This document shows positions 1-6,677 of a stretch of DNA of 11,125 bases, piece by piece; position 1 is the stretch's first letter; every line of letters begins with the position of its first letter. Both the position numbers and the translations under genes were made by a program. Below the pieces are notes generated by a model, which was not told the DNA's origin, ran no database searches, and saw only the letters and a program-made list of their open reading frames with translations. The DNA is taken from positions 1-11,125 of the forward strand of contig JAOZQB010000090.1 in assembly GCA_029932445.1 (NCBI GenBank), written 5' to 3'. This DNA comes from Bacteroidales bacterium (GTDB lineage Bacteria > Bacteroidota > Bacteroidia > Bacteroidales > JAADGE01).

Positions 1-1
1 G

Positions 2-820
2 ACGGTTGAAAAAATAAAAAATATTTCAACAGATGTTAAATCTGTTAAAGCACCTCAAATTGTTTCCGAAATTTTAAATCAAATAGATAAAAAGGTACTT
101 GCTAAATCAAAAAATCATCAGAAAGCATTTGATATTTTAAAAGGATGGGACGGAAATCATCAAAAAGATGCTTCTGCACCTGTTATTTATTATCGTTTAT
201 TAAGAAAGGTTTTGGAATTTGCAATGCAAGATGAACTCGGAAAAGAAGACTTTGAATATATGACACACGGACATACACCGGCTCGTTCAATACCTTTATT
301 TATTAAAAATGATTCTTCTGTATGGTGGGATAATATTTCTACAACAGAAATTAAGGAAACTCGAAAAGATATTTTTAATACGGCTTTTGATTCTGCCGTT
401 GTTTGTCTTGAAAATGAACAAGGAAATAATTTTGATGCTTTTAAATGGAAAAATGTTCATACAGTTGAATATAAACATTTTATAGGAGGATCATCTCCGT
501 TGCTTGCAAAAATATTTAATATCGGACCTTTTGGAGTTTGGGGCGGTAGGCAAGTTCTCAATAATATTAATTTTAATTTGAGTAAGGATGGTATGTATCA
601 TGCAAAATCCGGTCCTTCGATGCGAATTATTATTGATTTTTCTGATATTGAAAATTCTGTCAGTATCATACCAACCGGGCAATCAGGTGTTTTTATGAGT
701 AAGCATTATTCCGATCAAGCAGAAATGTATAATAACGGAAAATTCAGAAAACAAATGATGAATAAGGAAGAGATAATTTCGACATGCAAAGATAAATTGA
801 TTTTGAAACCGAAGAAATAA
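2..820 (+). CDS. Penicillin acylase family protein (Ntn hydrolase), C-terminal part only
   Basis: The reading frame is open from the left window edge (first full codon at position 2) to TAA at 818-820, giving 272 residues of a family that is normally about 750-850 residues long. What is visible is the C-terminal end of the beta chain. Recognisable conserved blocks are WKNVHTVEYKHF (around residues 143-154), NIGPFGVWGG, SGPSMRIIIDFSD and the SIIPTGQSG motif, followed by a Tyr-Ser-Asp-Gln stretch and the conserved -KFRKQMMNKEEI end. Family members are periplasmic or exported autoprocessed amidases that cleave amide bonds of acylated substrates such as N-acyl amino acids, N-acyl homoserine lactones or beta-lactams. 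The catalytic N-terminal Ser, the signal peptide and the linker are outside the window, so activity and substrate cannot be judged. An internal TTG at 212 is not the start, because homology-like sequence continues upstream. The gene converges with the minus-strand gene ending at 826, with only 5 nt between the stop codons. Confidence 0.9.
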   Translation, partial: TVEKIKNISTDVKSVKAPQIVSEILNQIDKKVLAKSKNHQKAFDILKGWDGNHQKDASAPVIYYRLLRKVLEFAMQDELGKEDFEYMTHGHTPARSIPLFIKNDSSVWWDNISTTEIKETRKDIFNTAFDSAVVCLENEQGNNFDAFKWKNVHTVEYKHFIGGSSPLLAKIFNIGPFGVWGGRQVLNNINFNLSKDGMYHAKSGPSMRIIIDFSDIENSVSIIPTGQSGVFMSKHYSDQAEMYNNGKFRKQMMNKEEIISTCKDKLILKPKK

Positions 821-825
821 AAAAT

Positions 826-1605
826 TTAATTGTTTTGAGGAGTTGAAACGCCTTCATCTTGTTCTTTAAGGTAGTATCCGCTTTCAACTTTTCCGAATCG
901 ATAACTCAAATACAGTATCGGAAAAAATTGAAGATTTTTTTCCGTTTCCATAATTTTTATCGGTTTCGGGTATGCTTCAAATATAAAACCGACTTCAATA
1001 ATACTTAACTTTTTATCCGTTTTACTGAATTCAAAATTGAAACCTGTTTTTGCATAAACTCCGGGCACTAATTTTATTTCATTAAGATGATCAAAATAAG
1101 ATTTTTTACCGTATATATACCACCACGGCGTATTTTTTACAAAGTGTTTCCATTCGGGTTCTTTTGTTTTTTCATCGTAAATAAAATAATAAATCGGTTT
1201 CAAAAAAGAAAAACTGATACCTCCTGTATAAAACCATCGCACGGAAACGCTGTTTCTGTCAAATTTTTTATATAATTCATGATGCATTCCGGTTCCTAAT
1301 TGAATATTAAAAACGGCATTTGTTTTGCCGTAAACAAATCGAAAAAAATCAAGATTGTATGGGTTTGTAATTTTTTTTTCTTTTTCATGTTTAACAATAT
1401 TAAAATTGCCTTCAAATAACCATTTTCGATGAATATTAATACGTTTTCCGTAACGATAACCAAACCCGTATCCGTTTGAATTTAAGTTGATCCCATAGCT
1501 TTTCTCATTCCGAAATAAAATTTTATGTTCCGTATCAATTTCTCCTTGAGAGTATAATGAGATACTTATAAAAAAAAATAATATTAAGGAAATTGTAGTT
1601 TTCAT
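826..1605 (-). CDS. Secreted beta-barrel-like outer membrane protein of unknown function
   Basis: The gene encodes 259 residues starting at the ATG at 1603-1605. A further in-frame ATG lies 18 nt upstream (1621-1623), but it would put charged and aromatic residues (MFVYRY) before the signal peptide and would touch the upstream stem-loop, so the inner ATG is preferred. Residues 1-20 form a signal peptide (MKTT, hydrophobic run to about residue 17, then YSQ), without a lipobox. The mature part is rich in alternating aromatic and polar strands (NSNGYGFGYRYGKRI, VRWFYTGGISFSF, VPGVYAKTGFNFEFS) and has an amphipathic strand LYLSYRFG at about residues 231-238, as expected of an outer membrane beta-barrel, followed by a polar tail of about 20 residues. 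From memory it resembles an uncharacterised conserved Bacteroidota family beginning with a 'RNE-S-G-LNSNGYG-YRYGKRI' block; I cannot verify this here. It lies downstream of a small lipoprotein gene on the same strand and may be cotranscribed with it. No function is proposed. Confidence 0.8.
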   Translation of the reverse strand: MKTTISLILFFFISISLYSQGEIDTEHKILFRNEKSYGINLNSNGYGFGYRYGKRINIHRKWLFEGNFNIVKHEKEKKITNPYNLDFFRFVYGKTNAVFNIQLGTGMHHELYKKFDRNSVSVRWFYTGGISFSFLKPIYYFIYDEKTKEPEWKHFVKNTPWWYIYGKKSYFDHLNEIKLVPGVYAKTGFNFEFSKTDKKLSIIEVGFIFEAYPKPIKIMETEKNLQFFPILYLSYRFGKVESGYYLKEQDEGVSTPQNN

Positions 1606-1623
1606 ATATCTATAAACAAACAA

Positions 1624-1646
1624 AGTTTGTAAAAAAATTACAAACT
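1624..1646. terminator. Stem-loop between the small lipoprotein gene and the barrel gene; possible terminator
   Basis: There is a perfect 9-bp inverted repeat, AGTTTGTAA (1624-1632) and TTACAAACT (1638-1646), with a 5-nt loop. On the minus strand the hairpin is followed by TTGTTTGTTTATAG, a mediocre U-rich tail. On the plus strand it is followed by CCGTTTTTTATTTTTT, a better tail. It could attenuate transcription from the lipoprotein gene into the barrel gene, or stop read-through from the penicillin acylase gene. The stem has only three G-C pairs, so it is a weak terminator at best. Confidence 0.4.
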
Positions 1647-1673
1647 CCGTTTTTTATTTTTTAAATTCAAAAA

Positions 1674-1853
1674 TTATAAATCAGGATTTTCGTTTAAATG
1701 TATAATATCCTGATTGATATTTTGCTGACCTGCATCACCTTGATAGACAGACGGCGGATATGCGGGGCATATTCTGCTGTTTGTATTGCAGGATGTTAAT
1801 AATAAACCGAATGTAAATAATAAAACTGCGAAGATTGAAAGTATTTTTTTCAT
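1674..1853 (-). CDS. Small lipoprotein, 59 residues, unknown function
   Basis: The frame runs from ATG at 1851-1853 to TAA at 1674-1676. It begins with a classic lipoprotein signal: MKK, a hydrophobic run to about residue 19, and the lipobox L19-T20-S21-C22, so signal peptidase II would leave a mature chain of only 38 residues anchored through Cys22. The mature part has a second cysteine in a CPAYPPS block (Cys29), a short Gln/Asn-rich middle and an acidic, flexible end (HLNENPDL). Short Bacteroidota lipoproteins with a CPAY-like block are familiar to me from memory, without known function. No acidic lipoprotein export signal follows Cys22 (it reads CNTNSR), so a periplasm-facing location is more likely than the cell surface. 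The start lies about 30 nt downstream of a -7 promoter box (1885-1892). The beta-barrel gene follows on the same strand 68 nt downstream. Signal peptide, lipobox, promoter and stop all agree, which makes this a real gene despite its size. Confidence 0.85.
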   Translation of the reverse strand: MKKILSIFAVLLFTFGLLLTSCNTNSRICPAYPPSVYQGDAGQQNINQDIIHLNENPDL

Positions 1854-1884
1854 TTTACTAAAATTATAATATTAGATTATACTA

Positions 1885-1892
1885 CAAAGTTA
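1885..1892 (-). promoter_or_regulatory. Bacteroidota-type -7 promoter box for the lipoprotein/barrel genes
   Basis: On the minus strand the sequence TAACTTTG matches the Bacteroidota primary sigma factor -7 consensus TAnnTTTG exactly. It lies 31 nt upstream of the lipoprotein ATG, giving a predicted leader of roughly 25 nt. No good TTTG-like -33 element is visible at the expected distance (the region around 1910-1918 reads as A-rich), so the call rests on the -7 box and position alone. Confidence 0.5.
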
Positions 1893-2029
1893 TACATTTT
1901 TTATAAAAACACTCCTTTTTTTTATGAATATTTTATAAAATGTTTTTTTGTTTTATTTATAACTGAAAAGAATGTATTTTTATTGTCTTATAAATGAAAT
2001 TGTTAAAACAAGATTAAAATTATATCTAA

Positions 2030-2377
2030 ATGATAAATATTGAATTTTTCAGAGAATATTGCTTAAGAAAAAGCAGCGTCAGTGAAAGTTTTCCCTTTGA
2101 TGAATCTACTTTGGTAATGAAAGTCTTAAATAAAATGTTTGCATTAACGGATTTGCATGAAGAATTTTCTTTAACATTAAAAGCAAAACCGGAAGATGTT
2201 ATTTTATTAACAGAAACTCATGAAATAATAACCGGAGCATATCATATGAATAAAAAACATTGGATAAATATTAAACCAAACGGAACTCTTTCTGATAAGT
2301 TTATTCTGCAATTAATTGATAATTCTTATGAGTTAGTTATTGCAGGAATGCCGAAAAATCAACGAAAATTAATTTAA
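2030..2377 (+). CDS. MmcQ/YjbR family (DUF419) protein
   Basis: The protein has 115 residues and is a complete single-domain member of the MmcQ/YjbR family, a small alpha/beta fold resembling the double-wing DNA-binding fold; DNA binding has been proposed from structure, but the cellular role is not established. The family hallmarks are all present: the N-terminal FFREYCLRK (6-14), the FPFDESTLVMKV block (21-32), KMFALTDL (35-42), the KAKPED segment (51-56), and the signature YHMNKKHWINI (71-81), followed by a C-terminal helix with LIDNSYELV. A TAA immediately precedes the ATG in frame, so the start is secure. No Shine-Dalgarno site is seen, as is usual in this phylum. The gene is divergent from the lipoprotein gene (176 nt apart) and followed by glyA, which has its own promoter box, so it is probably a separate unit. 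No clean TAnnTTTG box was found upstream. Confidence 0.93.
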   Translation: MINIEFFREYCLRKSSVSESFPFDESTLVMKVLNKMFALTDLHEEFSLTLKAKPEDVILLTETHEIITGAYHMNKKHWINIKPNGTLSDKFILQLIDNSYELVIAGMPKNQRKLI

Positions 2378-2445
2378 TTTAATTAAAAATGTTTTTAAAT
2401 ATATCTTATATAAAATCTTATTTATATAATTTCAGTATTCTTTTT

Positions 2446-2453
2446 TAAATTTG
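2446..2453 (+). promoter_or_regulatory. Bacteroidota-type -7 promoter box for glyA
   Basis: TAAATTTG matches the consensus TAnnTTTG exactly and lies 27 nt upstream of the glyA ATG. A partial -33 match (TTTA at about 2421-2424) sits at a plausible spacing. The predicted leader is only about 20 nt, too short for a riboswitch. Confidence 0.55.
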
Positions 2454-2480
2454 CATAAATAATCTGATAAAAAAATACAC

Positions 2481-3761
2481 ATGAAAAGAGATACAAAAAT
2501 ATTTGATTTAATAGAACAAGAATTAAATCGTCAAAAAAGAGGTATTGAACTTATTGCTTCAGAAAATTTTGTTAGCAAACAAGTTATGGAAGCGATGGGC
2601 TCACCTTTGACCAATAAATATGCCGAAGGGTATCCCGGAAAACGGTATTACGGCGGTTGTCAAATTGTTGACCAAACCGAACAACTTGCTATTGACAGAG
2701 TAAAAGAACTTTTTGGTGCCGTATGGGCTAATGTTCAACCGCATTCGGGTGCACAAGCAAATGCAGCCGTAATGTTGGCAGTTTTAAATCCCGGAGATAC
2801 TTTTATGGGACTTAATTTGTCGCACGGCGGACATTTGACACACGGTTCTTTCGTTAATTATTCCGGAATTTTATACAATGCTGTTTCTTATAATGTTAAA
2901 GAAGAAACAGGAACTGTCGATTATGACGAAATGGAAGAGCTTGCCTTAAAAGAAAAACCGAAGTTGATTGTAGGCGGTGCTTCAGCATATTCTCGTGATT
3001 GGGATTATAAAAGAATGCGAAATATTGCCGATAAAGTAGGAGCATTATTGATGTTTGATATCTCGCATCCTGCCGGATTAATTGCCGTCGGGTTGTTGAA
3101 AAATCCTTTGCCTTATGCTCATATAATTACAACTACAACGCATAAAACATTAAGAGGTCCCCGAGGCGGTTTAATTATGATGGGACAAGATTTTGATAAT
3201 CCGATGGGTAAAAAAACACCCAAAGGCAAAATCAAAAAAATGTCTGCTGTTTTGGACAGTGCCGTGTTTCCCGGTACCCAAGGCGGACCGCTGGAACATA
3301 TAATTGCTGCAAAAGCCGTTGCATTCGGTGAAGCACTTACTGATGAATTTAAAGACTATCAAAAACAAGTTTTGAAAAATTCAAAAGCTTTGGCTGATGC
3401 CTTTACTGAAAAAGGTTATAAAGTGATTTCCGGCGGAACCGATAATCATTCAATGTTAATTGATTTACGAACTAAAGTTCCCGAAACTTCCGGTAAAATT
3501 GTTGAAAAAGCTTTGGAAAAAGCAGATATTACCATAAATAAAAATATGGTGCCTTTCGATTCGCGTTCGCCGTTTCAAACTTCCGGAATTCGTGTAGGAA
3601 CTCCTGCAATTACGACAAGAGGCGTAAAAGAAAATTTAATGCCGGTTATTGTTGAAAAAATCGACCGAGTAATTCTCGACCCTGAAAATGAGGAGCTTAT
3701 TGCTGAAGTAAGAGCAGAAGTTAATGAATTGATGAAAGATTTTCCTTTAACGACACATTAG
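2481..3761 (+). CDS. glyA: Serine hydroxymethyltransferase
   Basis: The 426-residue protein is a full-length cytosolic PLP enzyme that converts serine and tetrahydrofolate to glycine and 5,10-methylene-tetrahydrofolate, the main entry of one-carbon units for purine, thymidylate and methionine synthesis. Visible family motifs in order are the N-terminal IELIASENFVSKQVMEAMGS, the LTNKYAEGYPGKRYYGG substrate and dimer region (about 43-59), QPHSGAQAN (PLP phosphate contacts), LSHGGHLTHG, DISHPAGL with Asp193 (pairs with the PLP ring nitrogen) and His196, and TTTTHKTLRGPRGG with the PLP-binding Lys222. The C-terminal domain has DSRSPFQTSGIRVGTPAITTRG. DISHPAGL in place of the enterobacterial DMAHVAGL is typical of Bacteroidota. 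The ATG at 2481 follows an A-rich leader and a -7 box at 2446-2453. The next gene starts 8 nt after the stop and is probably cotranscribed. Confidence 0.98.
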   Translation: MKRDTKIFDLIEQELNRQKRGIELIASENFVSKQVMEAMGSPLTNKYAEGYPGKRYYGGCQIVDQTEQLAIDRVKELFGAVWANVQPHSGAQANAAVMLAVLNPGDTFMGLNLSHGGHLTHGSFVNYSGILYNAVSYNVKEETGTVDYDEMEELALKEKPKLIVGGASAYSRDWDYKRMRNIADKVGALLMFDISHPAGLIAVGLLKNPLPYAHIITTTTHKTLRGPRGGLIMMGQDFDNPMGKKTPKGKIKKMSAVLDSAVFPGTQGGPLEHIIAAKAVAFGEALTDEFKDYQKQVLKNSKALADAFTEKGYKVISGGTDNHSMLIDLRTKVPETSGKIVEKALEKADITINKNMVPFDSRSPFQTSGIRVGTPAITTRGVKENLMPVIVEKIDRVILDPENEELIAEVRAEVNELMKDFPLTTH

Positions 3762-3769
3762 AATTAATT

Positions 3770-4264
3770 ATGGGAAAATTAAAAGTTTGGTCAAAGAACT
3801 TGAATAATAAAATTGAATTGAAAAAAGAAGAAATTTTCAAAAGAGATTACAAGTTCTTTAAAATTGACCGTCTGGAGAGAATTAATGAACGCTTAGATGT
3901 TTTTTCTGACAATTGTGAAATTTGCCGTAATTTTAAAACAGAATCAGAAGATATTGTAAACAGATTACCGGAATACATTAACGGTTCTCCGGGGATGCGT
4001 GCCGAGTATGAAAAACGAACGGATACAATCGTTAAACATTTAAAGCAAAAACACGGATTAGTGCCCGAACAATACTATGTGTCTGCTTATTCTTTTATCG
4101 GTTTTTTATCAGGAACATTAATATTTGGCGGTGCAGCATATTTAATCGAGCCCGGGTTTGTAAAATGGGGATTATTATCAGGCTTTACGTTCGGGTTGAT
4201 TATCGGCAGGATATTAGGTCATCAAAAAGATAAAACTAAGAAAACTGAAGATTTAATTTTATAA
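3770..4264 (+). CDS. Unrecognised protein with Cys/His pairs and a C-terminal membrane hairpin
   Basis: The 164-residue protein has three parts. Residues 1-47 are charged and probably helical, with a KKEEIFKRDYKFFKI segment. Residues 48-100 contain C49-E-I-C52 and, 37 residues later, H90-L-K-Q-K-H95; a CxxC followed by HxxxxH could form one tetrahedral zinc site, although this is inference. Residues about 104-126 and 131-149 are two hydrophobic, Gly-rich segments separated by EPGF, which look like a membrane hairpin; the tail after residue 150 is lysine-rich, so by the positive-inside rule both termini and the Cys/His region should be cytoplasmic. There is no signal peptide. The gene starts 8 nt after glyA and ends 37 nt before the first oligopeptidase gene with no terminator evident between, so it is likely in the glyA operon. 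It resembles, from memory, a conserved Bacteroidota protein without a name. I assign no function. Confidence 0.8.
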   Translation: MGKLKVWSKNLNNKIELKKEEIFKRDYKFFKIDRLERINERLDVFSDNCEICRNFKTESEDIVNRLPEYINGSPGMRAEYEKRTDTIVKHLKQKHGLVPEQYYVSAYSFIGFLSGTLIFGGAAYLIEPGFVKWGLLSGFTFGLIIGRILGHQKDKTKKTEDLIL

Positions 4265-4301
4265 AAAATCTACATAATAATATTCACTAAAAAAATGAGT
4301 T

Positions 4302-6434
4302 ATGAAATATTTAATTCTAAGTCTGTCGAGCTTATTGATTTTAATAGGTTCTTGTAATCAAAAAAACGTGAAACAAAAACAATTTAACTACCCCGATACA
4401 AGAAAAGATACTGTTGTTGATGATTATTTCGGAACAAAAGTTGCCGATCCCTATCGTTGGTTGGAAGATGATAATTCAGAAGAAACAAAAGCTTGGGTTG
4501 ATTCTCAAAATAATTTTACGTTTTCATATTTGAACAATATTCCGTTTAAGGATAAAATAAAAAGCAGATTAGAAGAGATTTGGAATTATGAGAAAATATC
4601 AGCACCTTCAAAAAAAGGGGATTATTATTATTTCTATAAAAACGACGGACTTCAGAATCAATACGTAATGTACCGAACTAAAGAACTCGGAAAAGATGCT
4701 GAAGTTTTTCTTAATCCTAATACTTTTTCGGAAGACGGAACGGTTTCATTAGGAGGTGTAAGTTTTACAAAAGACGGTTCATTGCTTGCCTATCAAATTT
4801 CGGAAGGCGGTTCGGACTGGAGAAAAGTAATTATTAAAGATGCAGAAAGTAAAAAACAACTTGAAGATACTTTGATTGATATTAAATTCAGCGGTATTGC
4901 TTGGAAAGGAAATGAAGGATTTTATTACAGCAGTTACGATAAGCCCAAAGAAGGCAGCCAATTAACCGGACTTACTCAATATCATAAGTTGTATTTTCAT
5001 AAACTGGGAACAGCGCAAAAAGATGATGCTTTAATTTTTGGCGGAGAAAATCAAAAAAGGAGATATATCGGTGCATACTTAACGGAAGATCAGAGATTTT
5101 TAGTTATTTCTGCAGCAGAAAGTACAAGCGGTAATGAATTGTATATTAAAGATTTGTCAGTTGAAGACAGTAAAATAATTCCCGTCATGGAAGGCTTTGA
5201 AAGTGATTTGGGGATTATTGATAATGACGGTTCACGTTTATTGATATCAACAAATTATAAAGCTCCGAATAACAGACTCATAGAAGTTGACGCATCAGCT
5301 CCGCAAGCCGAAAATTGGAAAGATCTTATCCCGGAAACAGAAAATGTATTATCCGTGAATACCGGAGGCGGTTATCTCTTTGCATCTTATATGGTTGATG
5401 TAAAATCACAAGTTATTCAATATGATTACAACGGAAAAAAAATAAGAGAAATTAAACTTCCTTCAATAGGAACAAGCTATGGTTTTGGTGCAAAAAAAGA
5501 AGATACAACATTGTATTATACATTTACTTCTTTTACATATCCTGCAACTATTTTTAAGTATGACATTAAAAAAGGAACTTCCGAATTATATTGGAAACCG
5601 GATATTGAATTTAATCCTGAAGATTTTGAAACTAAACAAGTTTTTTATAAAAGCAAAGACGGAACAAAAATCCCGATGTTTATAGTGTATAAAAAAGGAA
5701 TTAAACTAAACGGTAAAAATCCGACTTATTTATATGCTTACGGAGGATTTAATATCAGTTTAAAACCGGGATTTGACTTAAGAAAATTAGTCTGGTTAGA
5801 AAACGGCGGTATTTATGCTCAACCGAATATTAGAGGCGGAGGTGAATACGGTGAAAAATGGCATAAAGCAGGAACAAAAATGCATAAACAAAATGTCTTT
5901 GATGATTTTATAGCAGCAGCAGAATATTTAATTAAAGAAAACTATACATCAAGTGATTATCTTGCTATTGCCGGCGGTTCAAACGGCGGATTGCTTATCG
6001 GAGCAACTATGACACAACGTCCTGATTTAGCTAAAGTTGCTTTGCCTGCCGTTGGTGTAATGGATATGTTACGCTATCACAAATTTACGGCCGGAGCCGG
6101 TTGGGCAAGTGATTACGGAACTTCAGAAGATTCGGAAGAAATGTTTAGATATTTATTAAATTATTCACCCGTTCAAGCAATTAAAGATAGTGTAAATTAT
6201 CCGGCAACATTGATAACAACTGCCGATCATGACGACCGTGTAGTTCCTGCACATTCATTTAAATTTGCTGCTACATTGCAGGCAAAAGCAAAAAGTACGA
6301 ATCCTTTATTAATACGAATTGAAACAAATGCCGGACACGGAGCCGGAACACCAACATCAAAACAAATTGAACAAGTAGCTGATAAATATGCATTTGTATG
6401 GTATAATATGGGAATAAATCCGTTCAAAAAGTAA
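4302..6434 (+). CDS. Prolyl oligopeptidase (family S9A), lipoprotein form
   Basis: The 710-residue protein is a serine peptidase that cleaves short peptides after proline. It has a lipoprotein signal peptide (MKY, hydrophobic run, I15-G16-S17-C18), so the mature enzyme is anchored by Cys18 in the envelope; CNQKN after the cleavage site lacks an acidic surface-export signal, so it probably faces the periplasm. Residues about 30-430 form the seven-bladed propeller domain that filters substrates by size (starting YFGTKVADPYRWLED). Residues about 480-710 form the alpha/beta hydrolase domain with NIRGGGEYGEKWHKAG, the nucleophile Ser560 in GGSNGG, the substrate-contacting Trp in GAGWASDYG, Asp644 and Arg646 in ADHDDRV, and His679 in NAGHGAG. 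Thus the triad is Ser560-Asp644-His679 and intact, and the length fits the family. The ATG lies 37 nt after the preceding gene, without a clear promoter box. A strong terminator follows at 6457-6490. The gene is a tandem paralogue of 6678-8804. Confidence 0.96.
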   Translation: MKYLILSLSSLLILIGSCNQKNVKQKQFNYPDTRKDTVVDDYFGTKVADPYRWLEDDNSEETKAWVDSQNNFTFSYLNNIPFKDKIKSRLEEIWNYEKISAPSKKGDYYYFYKNDGLQNQYVMYRTKELGKDAEVFLNPNTFSEDGTVSLGGVSFTKDGSLLAYQISEGGSDWRKVIIKDAESKKQLEDTLIDIKFSGIAWKGNEGFYYSSYDKPKEGSQLTGLTQYHKLYFHKLGTAQKDDALIFGGENQKRRYIGAYLTEDQRFLVISAAESTSGNELYIKDLSVEDSKIIPVMEGFESDLGIIDNDGSRLLISTNYKAPNNRLIEVDASAPQAENWKDLIPETENVLSVNTGGGYLFASYMVDVKSQVIQYDYNGKKIREIKLPSIGTSYGFGAKKEDTTLYYTFTSFTYPATIFKYDIKKGTSELYWKPDIEFNPEDFETKQVFYKSKDGTKIPMFIVYKKGIKLNGKNPTYLYAYGGFNISLKPGFDLRKLVWLENGGIYAQPNIRGGGEYGEKWHKAGTKMHKQNVFDDFIAAAEYLIKENYTSSDYLAIAGGSNGGLLIGATMTQRPDLAKVALPAVGVMDMLRYHKFTAGAGWASDYGTSEDSEEMFRYLLNYSPVQAIKDSVNYPATLITTADHDDRVVPAHSFKFAATLQAKAKSTNPLLIRIETNAGHGAGTPTSKQIEQVADKYAFVWYNMGINPFKK

Positions 6435-6456
6435 CAGATAATAAAAAAACTTGTGA

Positions 6457-6496
6457 GGAGTTGTCTGAAAATAAATTTTCAGACAATTCCTTATTT
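6457..6496 (+). terminator. Intrinsic terminator after the first oligopeptidase gene
   Basis: A 15-bp stem (6457-6471 with 6476-6490, including one G-U pair) encloses a 4-nt loop, and the right arm runs into TTATTTTATTT. The core arms are TTGTCTGAAAA and TTTTCAGACAA. It begins 22 nt after the stop codon of the lipoprotein-type oligopeptidase and separates its transcript from the second copy. Confidence 0.8.
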
Positions 6497-6677
6497 TATT
6501 TAACAAAAGAAACTTAAATAAACGCTGTTTATAATATAAAAGCAAATAATAACGTTTTTTTGTAAATGAAGAAACAATTTGATTTTATGATAATCAACAC
6601 TTTTTTAAATATTTTAAGAATAAAATTGTAAATTTACGGATTAAACAAAGGATAACTTCCTTAGACTTATTAATTAT

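Noticed and set aside
212..820. A TTG at 212 as the start of a 202-residue gene
   Set aside because: The frame is open to the left edge and the upstream 70 residues are coding-like, as expected inside a penicillin acylase; the gene is simply cut by the window.
1606..1623. Upstream ATG (MFVYRY...) for the barrel gene
   Set aside because: It spoils the signal peptide and directly abuts the stem-loop; the ATG at 1605 gives a standard MKTT-hydrophobic-YSQ signal.
1854..2029. A shared divergent promoter region between the lipoprotein and MmcQ/YjbR genes
   Set aside because: Only the minus-strand -7 box is convincing. The plus-strand candidate TATTTTTA at about 1975 with TTTG at 1947-1950 has a spacing that is too long.
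2378..2480. A riboswitch (glycine or tetrahydrofolate) upstream of glyA
   Set aside because: The likely promoter box at 2446-2453 leaves only about 20 nt of leader, and the region is AT-rich without paired elements.
6629..6636. TAAATTTA as a promoter box for the second oligopeptidase
   Set aside because: One mismatch at the most conserved G and no TTTG at a correct spacing upstream (nearest TTTG at 6578-6581 is too far); it lies in a GTAAATTTAC palindrome that is likely chance in AT-rich DNA.
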